Part shown: one piece after another, positions 26,726-35,584 of the stretch
Layout: each line of letters begins with the position of its first letter
How positions within the stretch are numbered: the stretch's first letter is position 1
Source of the DNA: Nostoc parmelioides FACHB-3921
GTDB lineage: Bacteria; Cyanobacteriota; Cyanobacteriia; Cyanobacteriales; Nostocaceae
Length of the DNA stretch: 64,000 nucleotides
NCBI RefSeq assembly: GCF_014696625.1
Contig: NZ_JACJQL010000007.1
Coordinates: 104,545 to 168,544 of the forward strand
Direction of reading: 5' to 3'
Notes under the pieces: generated by a model
The model's input: the letters and a program-made list of their open reading frames with translations, nothing else
What the model was told of the DNA's origin: nothing
Databases searched by the model: none
Translations under genes and position numbers: made by a program

Positions 26726-27712
26726 ATGAAAAATCAGGTATCTTTCCATAAGTTGACTGATAATTTGCAGTCTATGTATTTAACTGAGTATCGCATTGCG
26801 GTTTTAATTCCTTGCCGCAATGAAGCCTTAACAATTTCCCAGGTCGTATCTGATTTTCGGAAATTCCTTCCAGATTCAGAAATTTATGTCTATAACAACT
26901 GTTCTACAGATGATACGGCTGAAGTGGCAACATCAGCAGGTGCAATTGTCTGCCATGAAGCTGTTCCAGGGAAAGGCAATGTAGTTCGGCGGATGTTTGC
27001 AGATATTGATGCTGATATCTATGTTTTAGTAGACGGCGATAATACCTACGAGACTGAGGCTGTAACGCATCTAATCAATTGTTTGGTTAAGGGAAACCTT
27101 GATATGGTGGTGGGTACTCGACGGGGTAAAACAGGTAGTGCTTATCGTCCAGGGCATCGGGGTGGAAATTGGATGCTTACTTCTTTTGTGCGAATGTTAT
27201 TTGGCGCGGAATTAAAGGATATGTTATCCGGGTACCGCATCTTTTCCCGACGCTTTGTCAAATCTTTCCCGGCTTTATCTAACGGATTTGAAATTGAAAC
27301 TGAATTAACAGTACACGCACTGGAATTAAAACTACCGTTTACGGAGGAGCCGACAATGTACGGCGAGCGTCCTCCCGGTTCCAATAGTAAATTAAAAACT
27401 TTTACCGATGGTTGGCGTATTTTAGGAACTGCAATCCTTCTGTTTAAAGAAGTGCGTCCTGCTCTTTTCTTTGGTATTGGGTTTGTAATTTTGATGCTGA
27501 TAGCAACGTTGCTGATCCTACCTGTTCTAGAAACGTATCTAGCTACTGGCTTGGTGCCACGATTCCCTACAGCAATTTTGTCAGCATCTATGACAGTGTT
27601 AGCTTTTCTTAGCCTCACCTGTGGGATAATTTTAGACTCGGTGGCGCGGGGAAGACGGGAGATGAAGCGGATGATTTACTTGTCTTACCCAGCTTTTACT
27701 ACCCACAAATAA
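26726..27712 (+). CDS. Family 2 glycosyltransferase, polyprenyl-phosphate type
   Basis: 328 residues. A GT-A domain with IAVLIPCRNEALTI, the NNCSTDDT strand-loop, a DGDNTYE metal-binding region and GTRRGK, as in dolichol-phosphate-mannose synthase-like GT2 proteins, followed by LSGYRIFSRRF and ERPPGSNSK. Two membrane helices come at the C-terminus (about 246-270 and 283-305). Probably loads a sugar from a nucleotide donor onto a polyprenyl phosphate. It is the first of three tightly packed genes, with 12 bases to the next. An ATG 16 codons downstream is a possible alternative start. Confidence 0.82.
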   Translation: MKNQVSFHKLTDNLQSMYLTEYRIAVLIPCRNEALTISQVVSDFRKFLPDSEIYVYNNCSTDDTAEVATSAGAIVCHEAVPGKGNVVRRMFADIDADIYVLVDGDNTYETEAVTHLINCLVKGNLDMVVGTRRGKTGSAYRPGHRGGNWMLTSFVRMLFGAELKDMLSGYRIFSRRFVKSFPALSNGFEIETELTVHALELKLPFTEEPTMYGERPPGSNSKLKTFTDGWRILGTAILLFKEVRPALFFGIGFVILMLIATLLILPVLETYLATGLVPRFPTAILSASMTVLAFLSLTCGIILDSVARGRREMKRMIYLSYPAFTTHK

Positions 27713-27724
27713 ATAAGTTTTGAT

Positions 27725-28681
27725 ATGAAAACCTCAACCGCTCTTAAACAGTGGCTACGCGGCATCATAGGGTTACTTATTGGTGTAATTTTTCTGTGGT
27801 TAGCGTTTCGGCAGACGAGTGCGGCACAGGTAAATGCAGTGTTAAGCCAAGCTGAATTACCTTGGCTGCTAGTCGCTATGGGCTGTTATGCGTTCAATAT
27901 GGTAGGGCGGGTTATTCGCTGGCAGACATTATTGAAGAGCTTGAAGTTGCTATCGTTTAAGCAAGTTGGCAGTGCTTTGATGGTAGGCTATGCGGCCAAT
28001 ACACTCTTACCTGCCCGGTTGGGAGAATTGTTTCGGGCTGATTTTGCTGGACGGCGCTATAGTTTATCTCGAACCGCAGTCATCGCTTCTATTGTAGTAG
28101 AGCGGGTGCTGGATGGAGTGGCGGTTGTGGTATGTCTGGCGATAGGGCGCTTATTTGTCACCCAACCTGTTCTTAGTACACTGACAACAACAGGCGCGTT
28201 GCTATTTGGCAGCATTGTGCTGGGAATGTTGTTTGTTGATACTGATCTAGGAAAACGTGGAATTACCTATTTACCACCTGCGATCGCTAACCGTCTAACT
28301 AATTTCCAACAAGGGATTTCCATCCGCCGCAGAGCCGGGTTTTCTTTGGCGGTGTTATATACATTGGGAATTTGGATATTAGAAGGCTTTACCCTCTGGG
28401 CAATCATGAAAACAGTAGGTGTAACGCTCAACTGGTATCAAATGTTGGTGCTGATGGGGGTGACTAGTTTGAGTACGCTGTTACCTTCAGCCCCAGGATT
28501 TGTAGGAACATATCAGTTTTCTTATACATTTACTCTCAGCTTATTTGGATATGAACCAGCCCAGGCAGTAGCTGCGGCTATTGCGTTTCAGGTATTCCTA
28601 TTTGGAGGCGTAACTTTAGTTGGACTCAGCATTTACCTTTATCTTCATTGGGTGAAACCTGCAAAACAATATGAAAACTAA
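27725..28681 (+). CDS. Lysylphosphatidylglycerol synthase TM-domain protein (UPF0104)
   Basis: 318 residues, about eight membrane helices. The segments GYAANTLLPARLGELFRADF, VVERVLDG and LPSAPGFVGTYQFSYTF are the hallmarks of the LPG-synthase TM / AglD-like family. Some members act as flippases or as parts of glycolipid synthesis; the catalytic aminoacyl-transfer domain of MprF is absent here. Position between a GT2 and a GT-C-like gene suggests moving or modifying a polyprenyl-linked sugar. It overlaps the following gene by 11 bases. Confidence 0.8.
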   Translation: MKTSTALKQWLRGIIGLLIGVIFLWLAFRQTSAAQVNAVLSQAELPWLLVAMGCYAFNMVGRVIRWQTLLKSLKLLSFKQVGSALMVGYAANTLLPARLGELFRADFAGRRYSLSRTAVIASIVVERVLDGVAVVVCLAIGRLFVTQPVLSTLTTTGALLFGSIVLGMLFVDTDLGKRGITYLPPAIANRLTNFQQGISIRRRAGFSLAVLYTLGIWILEGFTLWAIMKTVGVTLNWYQMLVLMGVTSLSTLLPSAPGFVGTYQFSYTFTLSLFGYEPAQAVAAAIAFQVFLFGGVTLVGLSIYLYLHWVKPAKQYEN

Positions 28682-30263
28682 AACTTTAAATCCTATAGTT
28701 AAGGTGGCTCTGATTGCTTTGTTGTGGGCTATGGTTGTTGTCCCTGGAGAGTTGTTTTTAGACACTACTCTTAGGCTAAATATGGCTCATGCTTGGTGGA
28801 CAGGTACAGAGGAAGTTGCTCCACCGCCAGGATATCAAGCCAAAGTTAGGGGAGATATTCAATTTGGAGTGATTGGGGCTGGTGGTAAACGGGTAATTGC
28901 CTATGAAGTTGGACAATCGATGCTGATGTTGCCTGGTGACTGGGTAGGACAGCAGTTACATCAAGTTTTTCCGGCGATCGCTTCTAAAACATGGCGACAA
29001 TGGACTGTGCTTTTCTTGATCTTTGCACCCATTAACGCAGCCGTGGTGGTGGCATCTTATTGGTTGCTGAAATTATTTAATTTTGACTCGCTGATTGCTG
29101 CGGTTAGTAGTCTTATATTGTTTCTAGGAACTACTGTTTTGCATTATGCTCAAGCGCCTCAGCATAATAATCAACTGCTGGTTTTGGTCGTTGTGGGCTA
29201 TGCGGCTGCTTTAGCGTATGTATTGAAAAAACAAAATTATCTTGCGGTGTTAAGTGGTGCGGCTTTAGGACTGGCACTTTTAATTCGTACTACTAGTACC
29301 TTACATGCCTTAACTGTCCTGCTGTTTCTTAGCGGTTGCGTTTTCTATGAAAACCGTAAGTGGCAAGAGGTAGTAAAAGCAATTGGCATTTGGCTTGGGG
29401 GATATTTACCTATAATGTTGCTCAGTCGCTATGTTGACTATCTGCGTTATGGAAGCTTCTGGATTAATGGCAAAATGGCAGAGCAACAGCAATTAGCAAC
29501 TGACCCTGTTTGGTCTGGGCTGCCTAATCTACCACCTGATTATCCTTTAATTAATCCGCCATCGGAAGGTATTTTGGGGGTACTACTGTCTCCAGCAAAA
29601 AGTATTTTTGTCTATGATCCTCTACTAATTCCATGTCTTGTAATCGGAGTGTTACTATGGCGCAAACTCCATCCCTTCTTACAGTGGTATTTGGTAACGA
29701 TAGGGATAAATGTAGGCTTACATTTAGTTGCTTACAGTCGCTTTGTGTTTTGGCATGGCGATTCTGCTTGGGCATCTCGCTATCATGTTACCTCTGCACA
29801 CCTGTTGATGATTCCTTTACTTGGTTTGCTTGTTCAATGGTTGCTGAATAGGCGGGAGCTATATGGTTGGTTGGTGCGGGGAATAATTGTACTTGCTATT
29901 GTCTGTCAGCTTGCTTCAGTAGCTATGCCTCATCAAATGGAGGTGACTCAGAAACAAGTAAATGTTCCTGGTTCTCGGCTTGATTTTCGATTAGCACAGC
30001 GATTCCTAAATGTAGGCTGCTTGCTCAACGATTCTTTATCTGCTCGATGCACCACTCGAATTGCTCCAGAAACAGGGCGATATTTGCGTAAATATAATCG
30101 GTTTGGGTTTCTACCCTTTACTTTCTTAGCAGAAGATGTAGCTGACAATCCATCATTAAAATTTATTTATTACATTTTACTTATTGCTTGGACGGTGATG
30201 GCGATCGCTGCTGTTTGGGTGACAATTAGTTACTTATACTCTGTGGGATTTTTCTATCGCTAG
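28671..30263 (+). CDS. Multi-pass membrane protein, probably GT-C-like
   Basis: 530 residues with roughly ten to twelve hydrophobic segments, including the extreme N-terminus (VALIALLWAMVVVPGELF) and the extreme C-terminus. A first loop holds LDTTLRLNMAHAWWTG and a long outside loop has the low-complexity GKMAEQQQLATDP. Topology and neighbours fit a GT-C glycosyltransferase that uses the polyprenyl-linked sugar made by the GT2 protein, but no clear DE/DD catalytic motif is visible, so this is inference. It overlaps the upstream gene and so is translationally coupled. Confidence 0.65.
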   Translation: MKTKTLNPIVKVALIALLWAMVVVPGELFLDTTLRLNMAHAWWTGTEEVAPPPGYQAKVRGDIQFGVIGAGGKRVIAYEVGQSMLMLPGDWVGQQLHQVFPAIASKTWRQWTVLFLIFAPINAAVVVASYWLLKLFNFDSLIAAVSSLILFLGTTVLHYAQAPQHNNQLLVLVVVGYAAALAYVLKKQNYLAVLSGAALGLALLIRTTSTLHALTVLLFLSGCVFYENRKWQEVVKAIGIWLGGYLPIMLLSRYVDYLRYGSFWINGKMAEQQQLATDPVWSGLPNLPPDYPLINPPSEGILGVLLSPAKSIFVYDPLLIPCLVIGVLLWRKLHPFLQWYLVTIGINVGLHLVAYSRFVFWHGDSAWASRYHVTSAHLLMIPLLGLLVQWLLNRRELYGWLVRGIIVLAIVCQLASVAMPHQMEVTQKQVNVPGSRLDFRLAQRFLNVGCLLNDSLSARCTTRIAPETGRYLRKYNRFGFLPFTFLAEDVADNPSLKFIYYILLIAWTVMAIAAVWVTISYLYSVGFFYR

Positions 30264-30396
30264 GATGCTAAAACCAGCTTGATGTGGTTTTCATTACAAC
30301 CATTACTATGGCGATCGCAGTTTAGATGATCTGAGGGATGGTAAAGGTGAAAACTCGTTTGTTAGTTACCCATTACCAATCCCAAAAATCCCTGGA

Positions 30397-31272
30397 TTAA
30401 CAGTGAGTTAAAAACTTATAAATAGCTTGATAAGTCTCCTCTGGAGATTCTTCTGGCAGAAAATGTCCACAAGGTAGAGACTGACCGCTTACATCAATTG
30501 CCCGTTCTCGCCAAGTTGCCAACACATCATATTTGCGCCCAATAATTCCTTTCTCACCCCACAAAACCAACAGTGGACATGGAATTTTTTGTTTCATGTC
30601 GAGTTCATCATGTTCTAAATCAATTGTGGCCGCAGCACGATAATCTTCACAGGTCGCATGAATTACAGCAGGCTGAGAAAAGCAGCGTATATATTCGGCT
30701 AAAGCTTGAGGATAAAAAGCTGAAAAATCTCTACCCCATTTTTCTAAGCAGTTGCGTAGATAGTATTCAGGATTGGCTCCGATTAAGGTTTCTGGTAAAT
30801 TATCGGGTTGAATCAAAAAGAACCAATGATAATAAGCTGTGGCAAATTCTTGATCGGTTGTCCTGTACATTTTATTGGTGGGTGCAATATCTAGTAAGGC
30901 TAGTTTTTTGACGCGGTGAGGATGATCTAAAGCCAGACGATGAGCAACTCGCGCTCCTCGGTCATGACCGACAACATAAAATTGTTCATATCCTAACTTT
31001 GACATGACCTCGACTTGATCTTGCGCCATCACCCGTTTGGAATAATTGATGTGATTGGGCATACCTACTGGTGCAGAACTGTCGCCGTATCCTCTCAGGT
31101 CAGTTGCGACTACGGTGAAGTTTTCAGCCAAGGGAGGGGCTATCTTATGCCACATAACATGAGTTTGAGGATAGCCATGTAATAAAAGTAGTGGCGGGCC
31201 GTGACCAGCTTTGACTAAATTGATTCGAGCTGCTGTTGTATCAACTATGGTTTGTTCAAAGTTGGTGAACAT
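30397..31272 (-). CDS. Alpha/beta hydrolase, fluoroacetate dehalogenase-like
   Basis: 291 residues with the alpha/beta-hydrolase fold (LLLLHGYPQTHVMW, then VVATDLRGYGDSS). The nucleophile elbow GHDRGAR carries Asp104 rather than Ser. All residues known from fluoroacetate dehalogenase have counterparts: Asp104, Arg105, Arg108, Asp128, His149-Trp150, Tyr211 and His270 (FAcD Asp110, Arg111, Arg114, Asp134, His155-Trp156, Tyr219, His280). So it probably removes halide from haloacetates in the cytoplasm; an epoxide hydrolase is less likely because of the carboxylate-binding Arg pair. It lies 23 bases downstream of rfbB on the same strand. Start ATG with AGGGA upstream. Confidence 0.82.
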   Translation of the reverse strand: MFTNFEQTIVDTTAARINLVKAGHGPPLLLLHGYPQTHVMWHKIAPPLAENFTVVATDLRGYGDSSAPVGMPNHINYSKRVMAQDQVEVMSKLGYEQFYVVGHDRGARVAHRLALDHPHRVKKLALLDIAPTNKMYRTTDQEFATAYYHWFFLIQPDNLPETLIGANPEYYLRNCLEKWGRDFSAFYPQALAEYIRCFSQPAVIHATCEDYRAAATIDLEHDELDMKQKIPCPLLVLWGEKGIIGRKYDVLATWRERAIDVSGQSLPCGHFLPEESPEETYQAIYKFLTHC

Positions 31273-31295
31273 GATTTTTCCCTTTCAATCTTGAC

Positions 31296-32366
31296 CTACT
31301 CCTTTGGTAAAAGTGCTTCCCACCAATGGCGATGAGTTAAATACCATTGGATGGTGTGGCGTAATCCGGTCGAGATTGTTTGTTGGGGTTCCCAACCTAA
31401 TTCTGTTTTGATTTTTGTCGCATCGATCGCATAACGGCGATCGTGTCCGGGGCGGTCTTTGACGAAGGTAATTAGTTTATTGGCGGGAGAAACGGGTAAA
31501 TCAGTGGCTAATTCGTCCATTAACTCACAGATCATCTGAACGAGGTCAATGTTTTTGATTTCGTTATTACCGCCAATGTTATAGGTTTCTCCTGGCTTAC
31601 CTTGATGAATCACAATATCTAAGGCACGGCAATGATCTGCAACATAAAGCCAATCGCGGATATTTAACCCATCTCCATAAATAGGTAGAGGTTTACCTAA
31701 GAGAATATTTAGACAAATCAAGGGTATTAATTTTTCGGGGAAGTGATAGGGGCCGTAGTTATTGGAGCAGTTGGTGATTAAGGTTGGTAAACCGTAGGTA
31801 TGATAATAAGCTCGTGCTAGATGATCACTACCTGCTTTGGAGGCGGAATAGGGACTGTTGGGTGCGTAAGGAGTTGTTTCTGTAAAAGCTGGATCATCTA
31901 GTTCAAGGCTGCCGTAAACTTCATCTGTGGAGACGTGGAGAAAGCGGTAGTTTGCAGGTTTACCTTGTTTTGTCCAGTGATGGCGAAAAGCTTCTAATAA
32001 GGTGAATGTACCCACGACATTGGTCTGAATGAAAGCATCTGGTGCGACAATTGAGCGATCAACATGAGATTCGGCTGCAAAGTGGGCGATCGCCTGAATC
32101 TTTTCTTCCTCTAGTAGCTGATCAATGAGGGCGCGATCGCCTATATCTCCCTTTACAAAACGTAAATTTGCTTTTCCTTCTATATCTGCTAAATTTTGGC
32201 GATTACCAGCATAGGTGAGCGCGTCCAAAACAATTATGCGATCGCCTGGGTACTGTTCATACCAATGATGGACGAAATTGGAGCCGATAAAGCCTGCACC
32301 ACCTGTAATCAGAATAGGTACAGCCGGAACAGATGTTGTCACTAATTTTGTATCATTTTGTATCAT
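31296..32366 (-). CDS. rfbB: dTDP-glucose 4,6-dehydratase
   Basis: Makes dTDP-4-keto-6-deoxyglucose for rhamnose and other deoxysugars of the cell surface. The SDR fold starts with [18 protein letters not shown], and has [40 protein letters not shown] (catalytic Tyr and Lys) and [18 protein letters not shown], all diagnostic of RmlB. I choose the ATG at 32366 (356 residues); an in-frame TTG at 32447 would add 27 residues without family similarity. rfbA, rfbC and rfbD are not in the window. Confidence 0.93.
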   Translation of the reverse strand: MIQNDTKLVTTSVPAVPILITGGAGFIGSNFVHHWYEQYPGDRIIVLDALTYAGNRQNLADIEGKANLRFVKGDIGDRALIDQLLEEEKIQAIAHFAAESHVDRSIVAPDAFIQTNVVGTFTLLEAFRHHWTKQGKPANYRFLHVSTDEVYGSLELDDPAFTETTPYAPNSPYSASKAGSDHLARAYYHTYGLPTLITNCSNNYGPYHFPEKLIPLICLNILLGKPLPIYGDGLNIRDWLYVADHCRALDIVIHQGKPGETYNIGGNNEIKNIDLVQMICELMDELATDLPVSPANKLITFVKDRPGHDRRYAIDATKIKTELGWEPQQTISTGLRHTIQWYLTHRHWWEALLPKE

Positions 32367-32928
32367 GGATTTTATTTTTGCTTGAGTTGGGGAGAAAACA
32401 CCGCATAATTCACAAGAAACAATATCAATAAAGTTTACCGTTGACAAAATCTTCCATCTTTAGACTGAAAATATATAAATTTTGTAAATAAATTCTTAAT
32501 TCTTTCTCATAATTGACCTGATGTAAAAGCAAAGGTCTACAAGTTTTGTTTTATCAGTAAATTTCCTCAAAATGTCTGCTATGTATTTTAGCGATTGAGA
32601 ACTTAAAAATTGGCTGTTATGAATTTTATGCCTGTTTATTAGGATTTAGAGCTATTTGCAGAATATAAGTGTTTTATTTTACTCCCCATCAACTAAAGTA
32701 AGAGCGATAGAGATAGCTGATTCTTCTCATAAAAAATTTTTCAGTACTGTAAGCAACAAAATCTAGGCTAATTTCATCGAATCTTCAGAAAGAAATATTT
32801 TGTTTCATAAACTGAAAGAGCTAAAGTTTTGTTAAGATGCAATTGCTAGCAGTTTCTCAACGGAATTCCTGACTCAGGAGGTGGAGAAATAAAAAGTACT
32901 AGCAGCACAGAATTCAGCAGGTGAAGCA
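32367..32928. other. Intergenic region, AT-rich
   Basis: About 560 bases between divergent genes. No gene, known RNA or clear repeat recognised. Confidence 0.4.
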
Positions 32929-33066
32929 ATGACCACCTATATTTTTTTCGATGAAGCCTTGCGGATGCTAACCAGCGCCTTTTTGCTATCAGTAGTACTG
33001 TTGATTACAGCTTCTGGTATAGGTTTGGCGGTGATTGAAACGATTGAGAAGACAGGAGAACATTAA
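32929..33066 (+). CDS. Small single-pass membrane protein
   Basis: A 45-codon frame starting ATG at 32929 with AGGTGA 5-10 bases upstream. After a short polar N-terminus (MTTYIFFDEALRML) comes one membrane helix (about residues 15-37: FLLSVVLLITASGIGLAV) and a charged end ETIEKTGEH. The ribosome-binding site and the clean amphipathic pattern support a real gene; the family is unknown to me. It precedes a TerB-like gene by about 175 bases. Photosystem or cytochrome small subunits have similar shape, but I recognise none of their sequences here. Confidence 0.55.
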   Translation: MTTYIFFDEALRMLTSAFLLSVVLLITASGIGLAVIETIEKTGEH

Positions 33067-33241
33067 ATCCACTCCTAAAGGTATACTTTTAGTCGCAACC
33101 CATTAGGTGCTAGTGTTCGCTATACAAAAATCCTGGGAACACTAAATTATGTTAAGTCTCACAGCGATGCAGACTTATCTGTAAGCCAAAAACAAACGGG
33201 TAACTGTACCGCTATTGAGACACCAACCAGGAGCGACTATC

Positions 33242-33688
33242 ATGAATTTATTAGACACATTCCTGGGCAGAGAAAACCAAGCCCCAGAGGTACTCAGTTC
33301 AACAGAAGCTTTTGTTGCTATCGTTTTATTGGCAACAGCGCCAGATGGTTATTTATCTTATGAACAAGAGCGTTCTATCTCTTGTGAACTGTCTCGCTCA
33401 AAGCCTTTGAGAAATTACTCTACAGAAGCGATCGCCCAGTTGTGTGAGAAAACTTTGATAATTCTCAGGCGAGACGGTTTTAATGCCCTATTTAATTTGG
33501 CGAAAGAATCTTTATCTCCAGAGTTACGAGAAGCGGCTTTTGCTGTAGCCAGTGACTTGGTTTTGAGTGAAAATCACGTTACTGAAGAAGAAACAAACTT
33601 TTTAAACGATTTATATCAAGCCTTGGGTATTTCTCCTGATATAGCAATACGAATTTTACAAACCATGTCACTCAAAAACCAGATTTAA
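33242..33688 (+). CDS. TerB-like (tellurite-resistance-type helical) protein
   Basis: 148 residues, mostly helical. The pattern STEAFVAIVLLATAPDGYLSYEQE near residue 21 and LVLSENHVTEEETNFLNDLYQALGIS near 110 is the two-fold acidic motif of TerB/DjlA-N-like domains, which may bind metal. No other ter genes are near, so a role in tellurite resistance is not implied. I use the ATG at 33242, preceded by CAGGAGCG; the in-frame TTG at 33215 is upstream of that site. Confidence 0.7.
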   Translation: MNLLDTFLGRENQAPEVLSSTEAFVAIVLLATAPDGYLSYEQERSISCELSRSKPLRNYSTEAIAQLCEKTLIILRRDGFNALFNLAKESLSPELREAAFAVASDLVLSENHVTEEETNFLNDLYQALGISPDIAIRILQTMSLKNQI

Positions 33689-33880
33689 GCTGATCAAAAA
33701 ATTGTTTGTGACTTTACTCATAACTTTGCCGCAATGGCAGGTTTATGCTTCCTATGAAGGGCGGCAAGGTTATGCGTATAAACCGATTTCTCTTCACAAA
33801 GGCAATTTTAGCTCAATTTATATTACTGTTACAGTTGCGATTCTTAATTGCAATAGCTATACATAAAATGTAATTTGCTA

Positions 33881-33964
33881 CATTCACAATGTATCGCCTT
33901 GCATTAATAATGTATGGGCTTGCATTCACAATGTATTGCTTTGCATTAATAATGTATTGTCTTA
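33881..33964. repeat. Four tandem 21-bp repeats
   Basis: Units at 33881, 33902, 33923 and 33944, each CATT...AATGTAT..., alternating between CATTCACAATGTA (units 1, 3) and CATTAATAATGTA (units 2, 4). The alternation shows duplication of a 42-bp dimer. It lies in non-coding DNA downstream of the TerB-like gene. Confidence 0.8.
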
Positions 33965-34070
33965 TAGAAAAATAATATCGACTCTCTTTGATTAAAAATC
34001 AAACCCAAAACTATATTTATAGATTCTCTGGAAAATTTGTGATTGCGTCGCTTTGCAGGATCAATTTTTT

Positions 34071-34090
34071 AGACGCGATGAATCGCGTCT
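34071..34090. repeat. AGACGCGA hairpin
   Basis: AGACGCGA, loop TGAA, TCGCGTCT. Same arms as at 6654-6673 and 56383-56402. Here no T-run follows, so it is a repeat copy rather than a clear terminator. A 109-codon minus frame (34017-34346) runs through it and is not accepted as a gene. Confidence 0.6.
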
Positions 34091-34403
34091 CTACAATGGG
34101 GGTTTTCTGGATTATCTCAAGGGTATTGAGATAAAACTGGTGACTTGTGTGTACACCGTAGCCAATACATACGGGCAGAATATCATACGCGTCTATAGGG
34201 TGGGTTAATAAATATTTGATACATAAATCATGACTTTTCAAACATCCTCTGAGGGGTACTTGGAGATTAGCGGCTTTGCGTCTTGGGGAAGGTGTGTCAA
34301 AAATTAAGTTGCAGATGGCGTTAATTACGTGTATTTTCTCAAGCATTTTTATGTCTTAATTGACACGCTAAATATATAGTTCACTACGGGTATATTAACG
34401 GCC

Positions 34404-34772
34404 ATGCAAAACACAAACCGCCGCCTCTCTCCTCCTGCCATTGATCAAGATATTAATTCATTCCACGGCTTGCAAACGATCACTAATTATCAAACTAGCC
34501 GAGATGATGCTTCCACGAGCAAGTTAGAGGAATCTTATCAAGCAATGTTAAATGCTCAAAAAGCCGAGGTTGAGAAACTAACTTTATACCGTGCTGCGGC
34601 TGATGCGGCTCGATTAGCGGAGTGGGAATTTCACAATGCGGTGTTAGCTATGAAAGAAGTTGTACGGGGACAGTATGGCTCAGATAGTGATCAGGCTCAA
34701 GCTGTGGGATTTAAGAAAAAATCAGAGCGTAAGCGTCCTAGTCGCAAAAAGTTAGTTGAGGCTGTTAGTTAG
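34404..34772 (+). CDS. Hypothetical protein with helical centre and basic C-terminus
   Basis: 122 residues with no recognised family. A polar N-terminal part (residues 1-40) is followed by a long helix rich in Ala/Glu/Lys (about 45-90, KLEESYQAMLNAQKAEVEKL and RAAADAARLAEWEFHNAV) and a Lys/Arg-rich tail (KKKSERKRPSRKKL) that may bind nucleic acid. ATG start; no strong ribosome-binding site. Codon use looks normal. It could be a small DNA-associated or mobile-element protein, but nothing proves it. Confidence 0.5.
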   Translation: MQNTNRRLSPPAIDQDINSFHGLQTITNYQTSRDDASTSKLEESYQAMLNAQKAEVEKLTLYRAAADAARLAEWEFHNAVLAMKEVVRGQYGSDSDQAQAVGFKKKSERKRPSRKKLVEAVS

Positions 34773-34844
34773 TCGTTAGACATCTGGTAGAAATTAATTC
34801 TGCGTTACCCGAAACCTTTGTAGAGAAATAGCAATGCTACGTCT

Positions 34845-35015
34845 CTACAAAGAAACATCTTTCAATAACTTTGGAACATAAGAAACAAACTTTCTCTTGC
34901 TCTTTCTTTCTTGTGCTTTTAAATCTTGATAAATTGCTTGTAGGTCATTATTAAATTGATTTGAATGAGATTGTCTAGCTTGATAAACTTCTTCGATAAC
35001 TGGATCTTCCCACAT
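34845..35015 (-). CDS. Small antitoxin-like protein
   Basis: A 56-codon frame: MWEDPVIEEVYQARQ, then NNDLQAIYQDLKAQERKS and a basic end. The order (Trp-Glu-Asp-Pro-hydrophobic-Glu-Glu-Val, then an acidic helix with Asp-Leu-x-Ala-Ile) resembles small cyanobacterial proteins that often accompany toxin-antitoxin loci. No toxin lies directly beside it. The start is ATG, and the composition is clearly protein-like. It is convergent with the gene at 34404 and divergent from that at 35128. Confidence 0.55.
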   Translation of the reverse strand: MWEDPVIEEVYQARQSHSNQFNNDLQAIYQDLKAQERKSKRKFVSYVPKLLKDVSL

Positions 35016-35127
35016 AATTTTACTTTAAAATATGTTTACTAAGTATTCTATACTTAGGTTTTGAAAATCGGTATAATTAGAAGGTATTCTAAATTTAACT
35101 TGTTAAACTTGCGCTAGGTAAATAAAA

Positions 35128-35424
35128 GTGGATAATTGGAATATTTTATTAGAAAGTAGAGCTGATGGCTTTACCACAGCCACTGTCTTAGAAGTTCCTG
35201 ATTGCCAAATAAGTGATGAAACTAAACAAGGTGCAGTCGAAAAAGTTCAGCAGTTGTTACAGCAGCGTCTAGCTAAAGCTGAAATCATTCAGATTCCAGT
35301 GCCGATACAACCAGTTACTTCTCAAAGCCCTCTCATGAAGTTTGCTGGAATTTTTCAGGACGATCCAGACTTTCTGGAAATCATGAAAGAAAAAAGAAGT
35401 AAGTTTGGCAAAAATCTGAGTTAA
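35128..35424 (+). CDS. HicB/antitoxin-like small protein
   Basis: 98 residues, GTG start. The N-terminal half is a strand-strand-helix pattern (WNILLESRADGFTTATVLEVPDC, EKVQQLLQQRLAKAEIIQIPV by parts) like the partial RNase-H fold of HicB-type antitoxins, and the C-terminal half (SPLMKFAGIFQDDPDFLEIMKEKR) is a segment often seen at the end of cyanobacterial antitoxins. The usual toxin gene (HicA or a PIN protein) is missing on both sides, so this looks like an orphan antitoxin or a remnant of a module. Confidence 0.6.
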   Translation: MDNWNILLESRADGFTTATVLEVPDCQISDETKQGAVEKVQQLLQQRLAKAEIIQIPVPIQPVTSQSPLMKFAGIFQDDPDFLEIMKEKRSKFGKNLS

Positions 35425-35584
35425 TAAGCTTCAGTAGCTAGTTTTTTGTTGAATGTAGATGTAGGGGGATGAGCGATCGTTGCTGGAAACACATCACCTG
35501 TGATGAAATTCTACACTTTTCTGGAATTAAGGGCGTTAGCGTTGAATCATTCTCATGATTATGTTGCGCCTCACGCCCTTATCC

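Noticed and set aside
33242..33688. Tellurite-resistance operon
   Set aside because: Only a TerB-like domain is present; no other ter genes are adjacent.
33881..33964. Possible CRISPR array
   Set aside because: Units are head-to-tail with no unique spacers between them, so it is a tandem repeat and not a CRISPR array; no cas genes are in the window.
34017..34346. 109-codon minus-strand frame
   Set aside because: It passes through the AGACGCGA palindrome and other repeat-like DNA; composition is not convincing, so it is left out.
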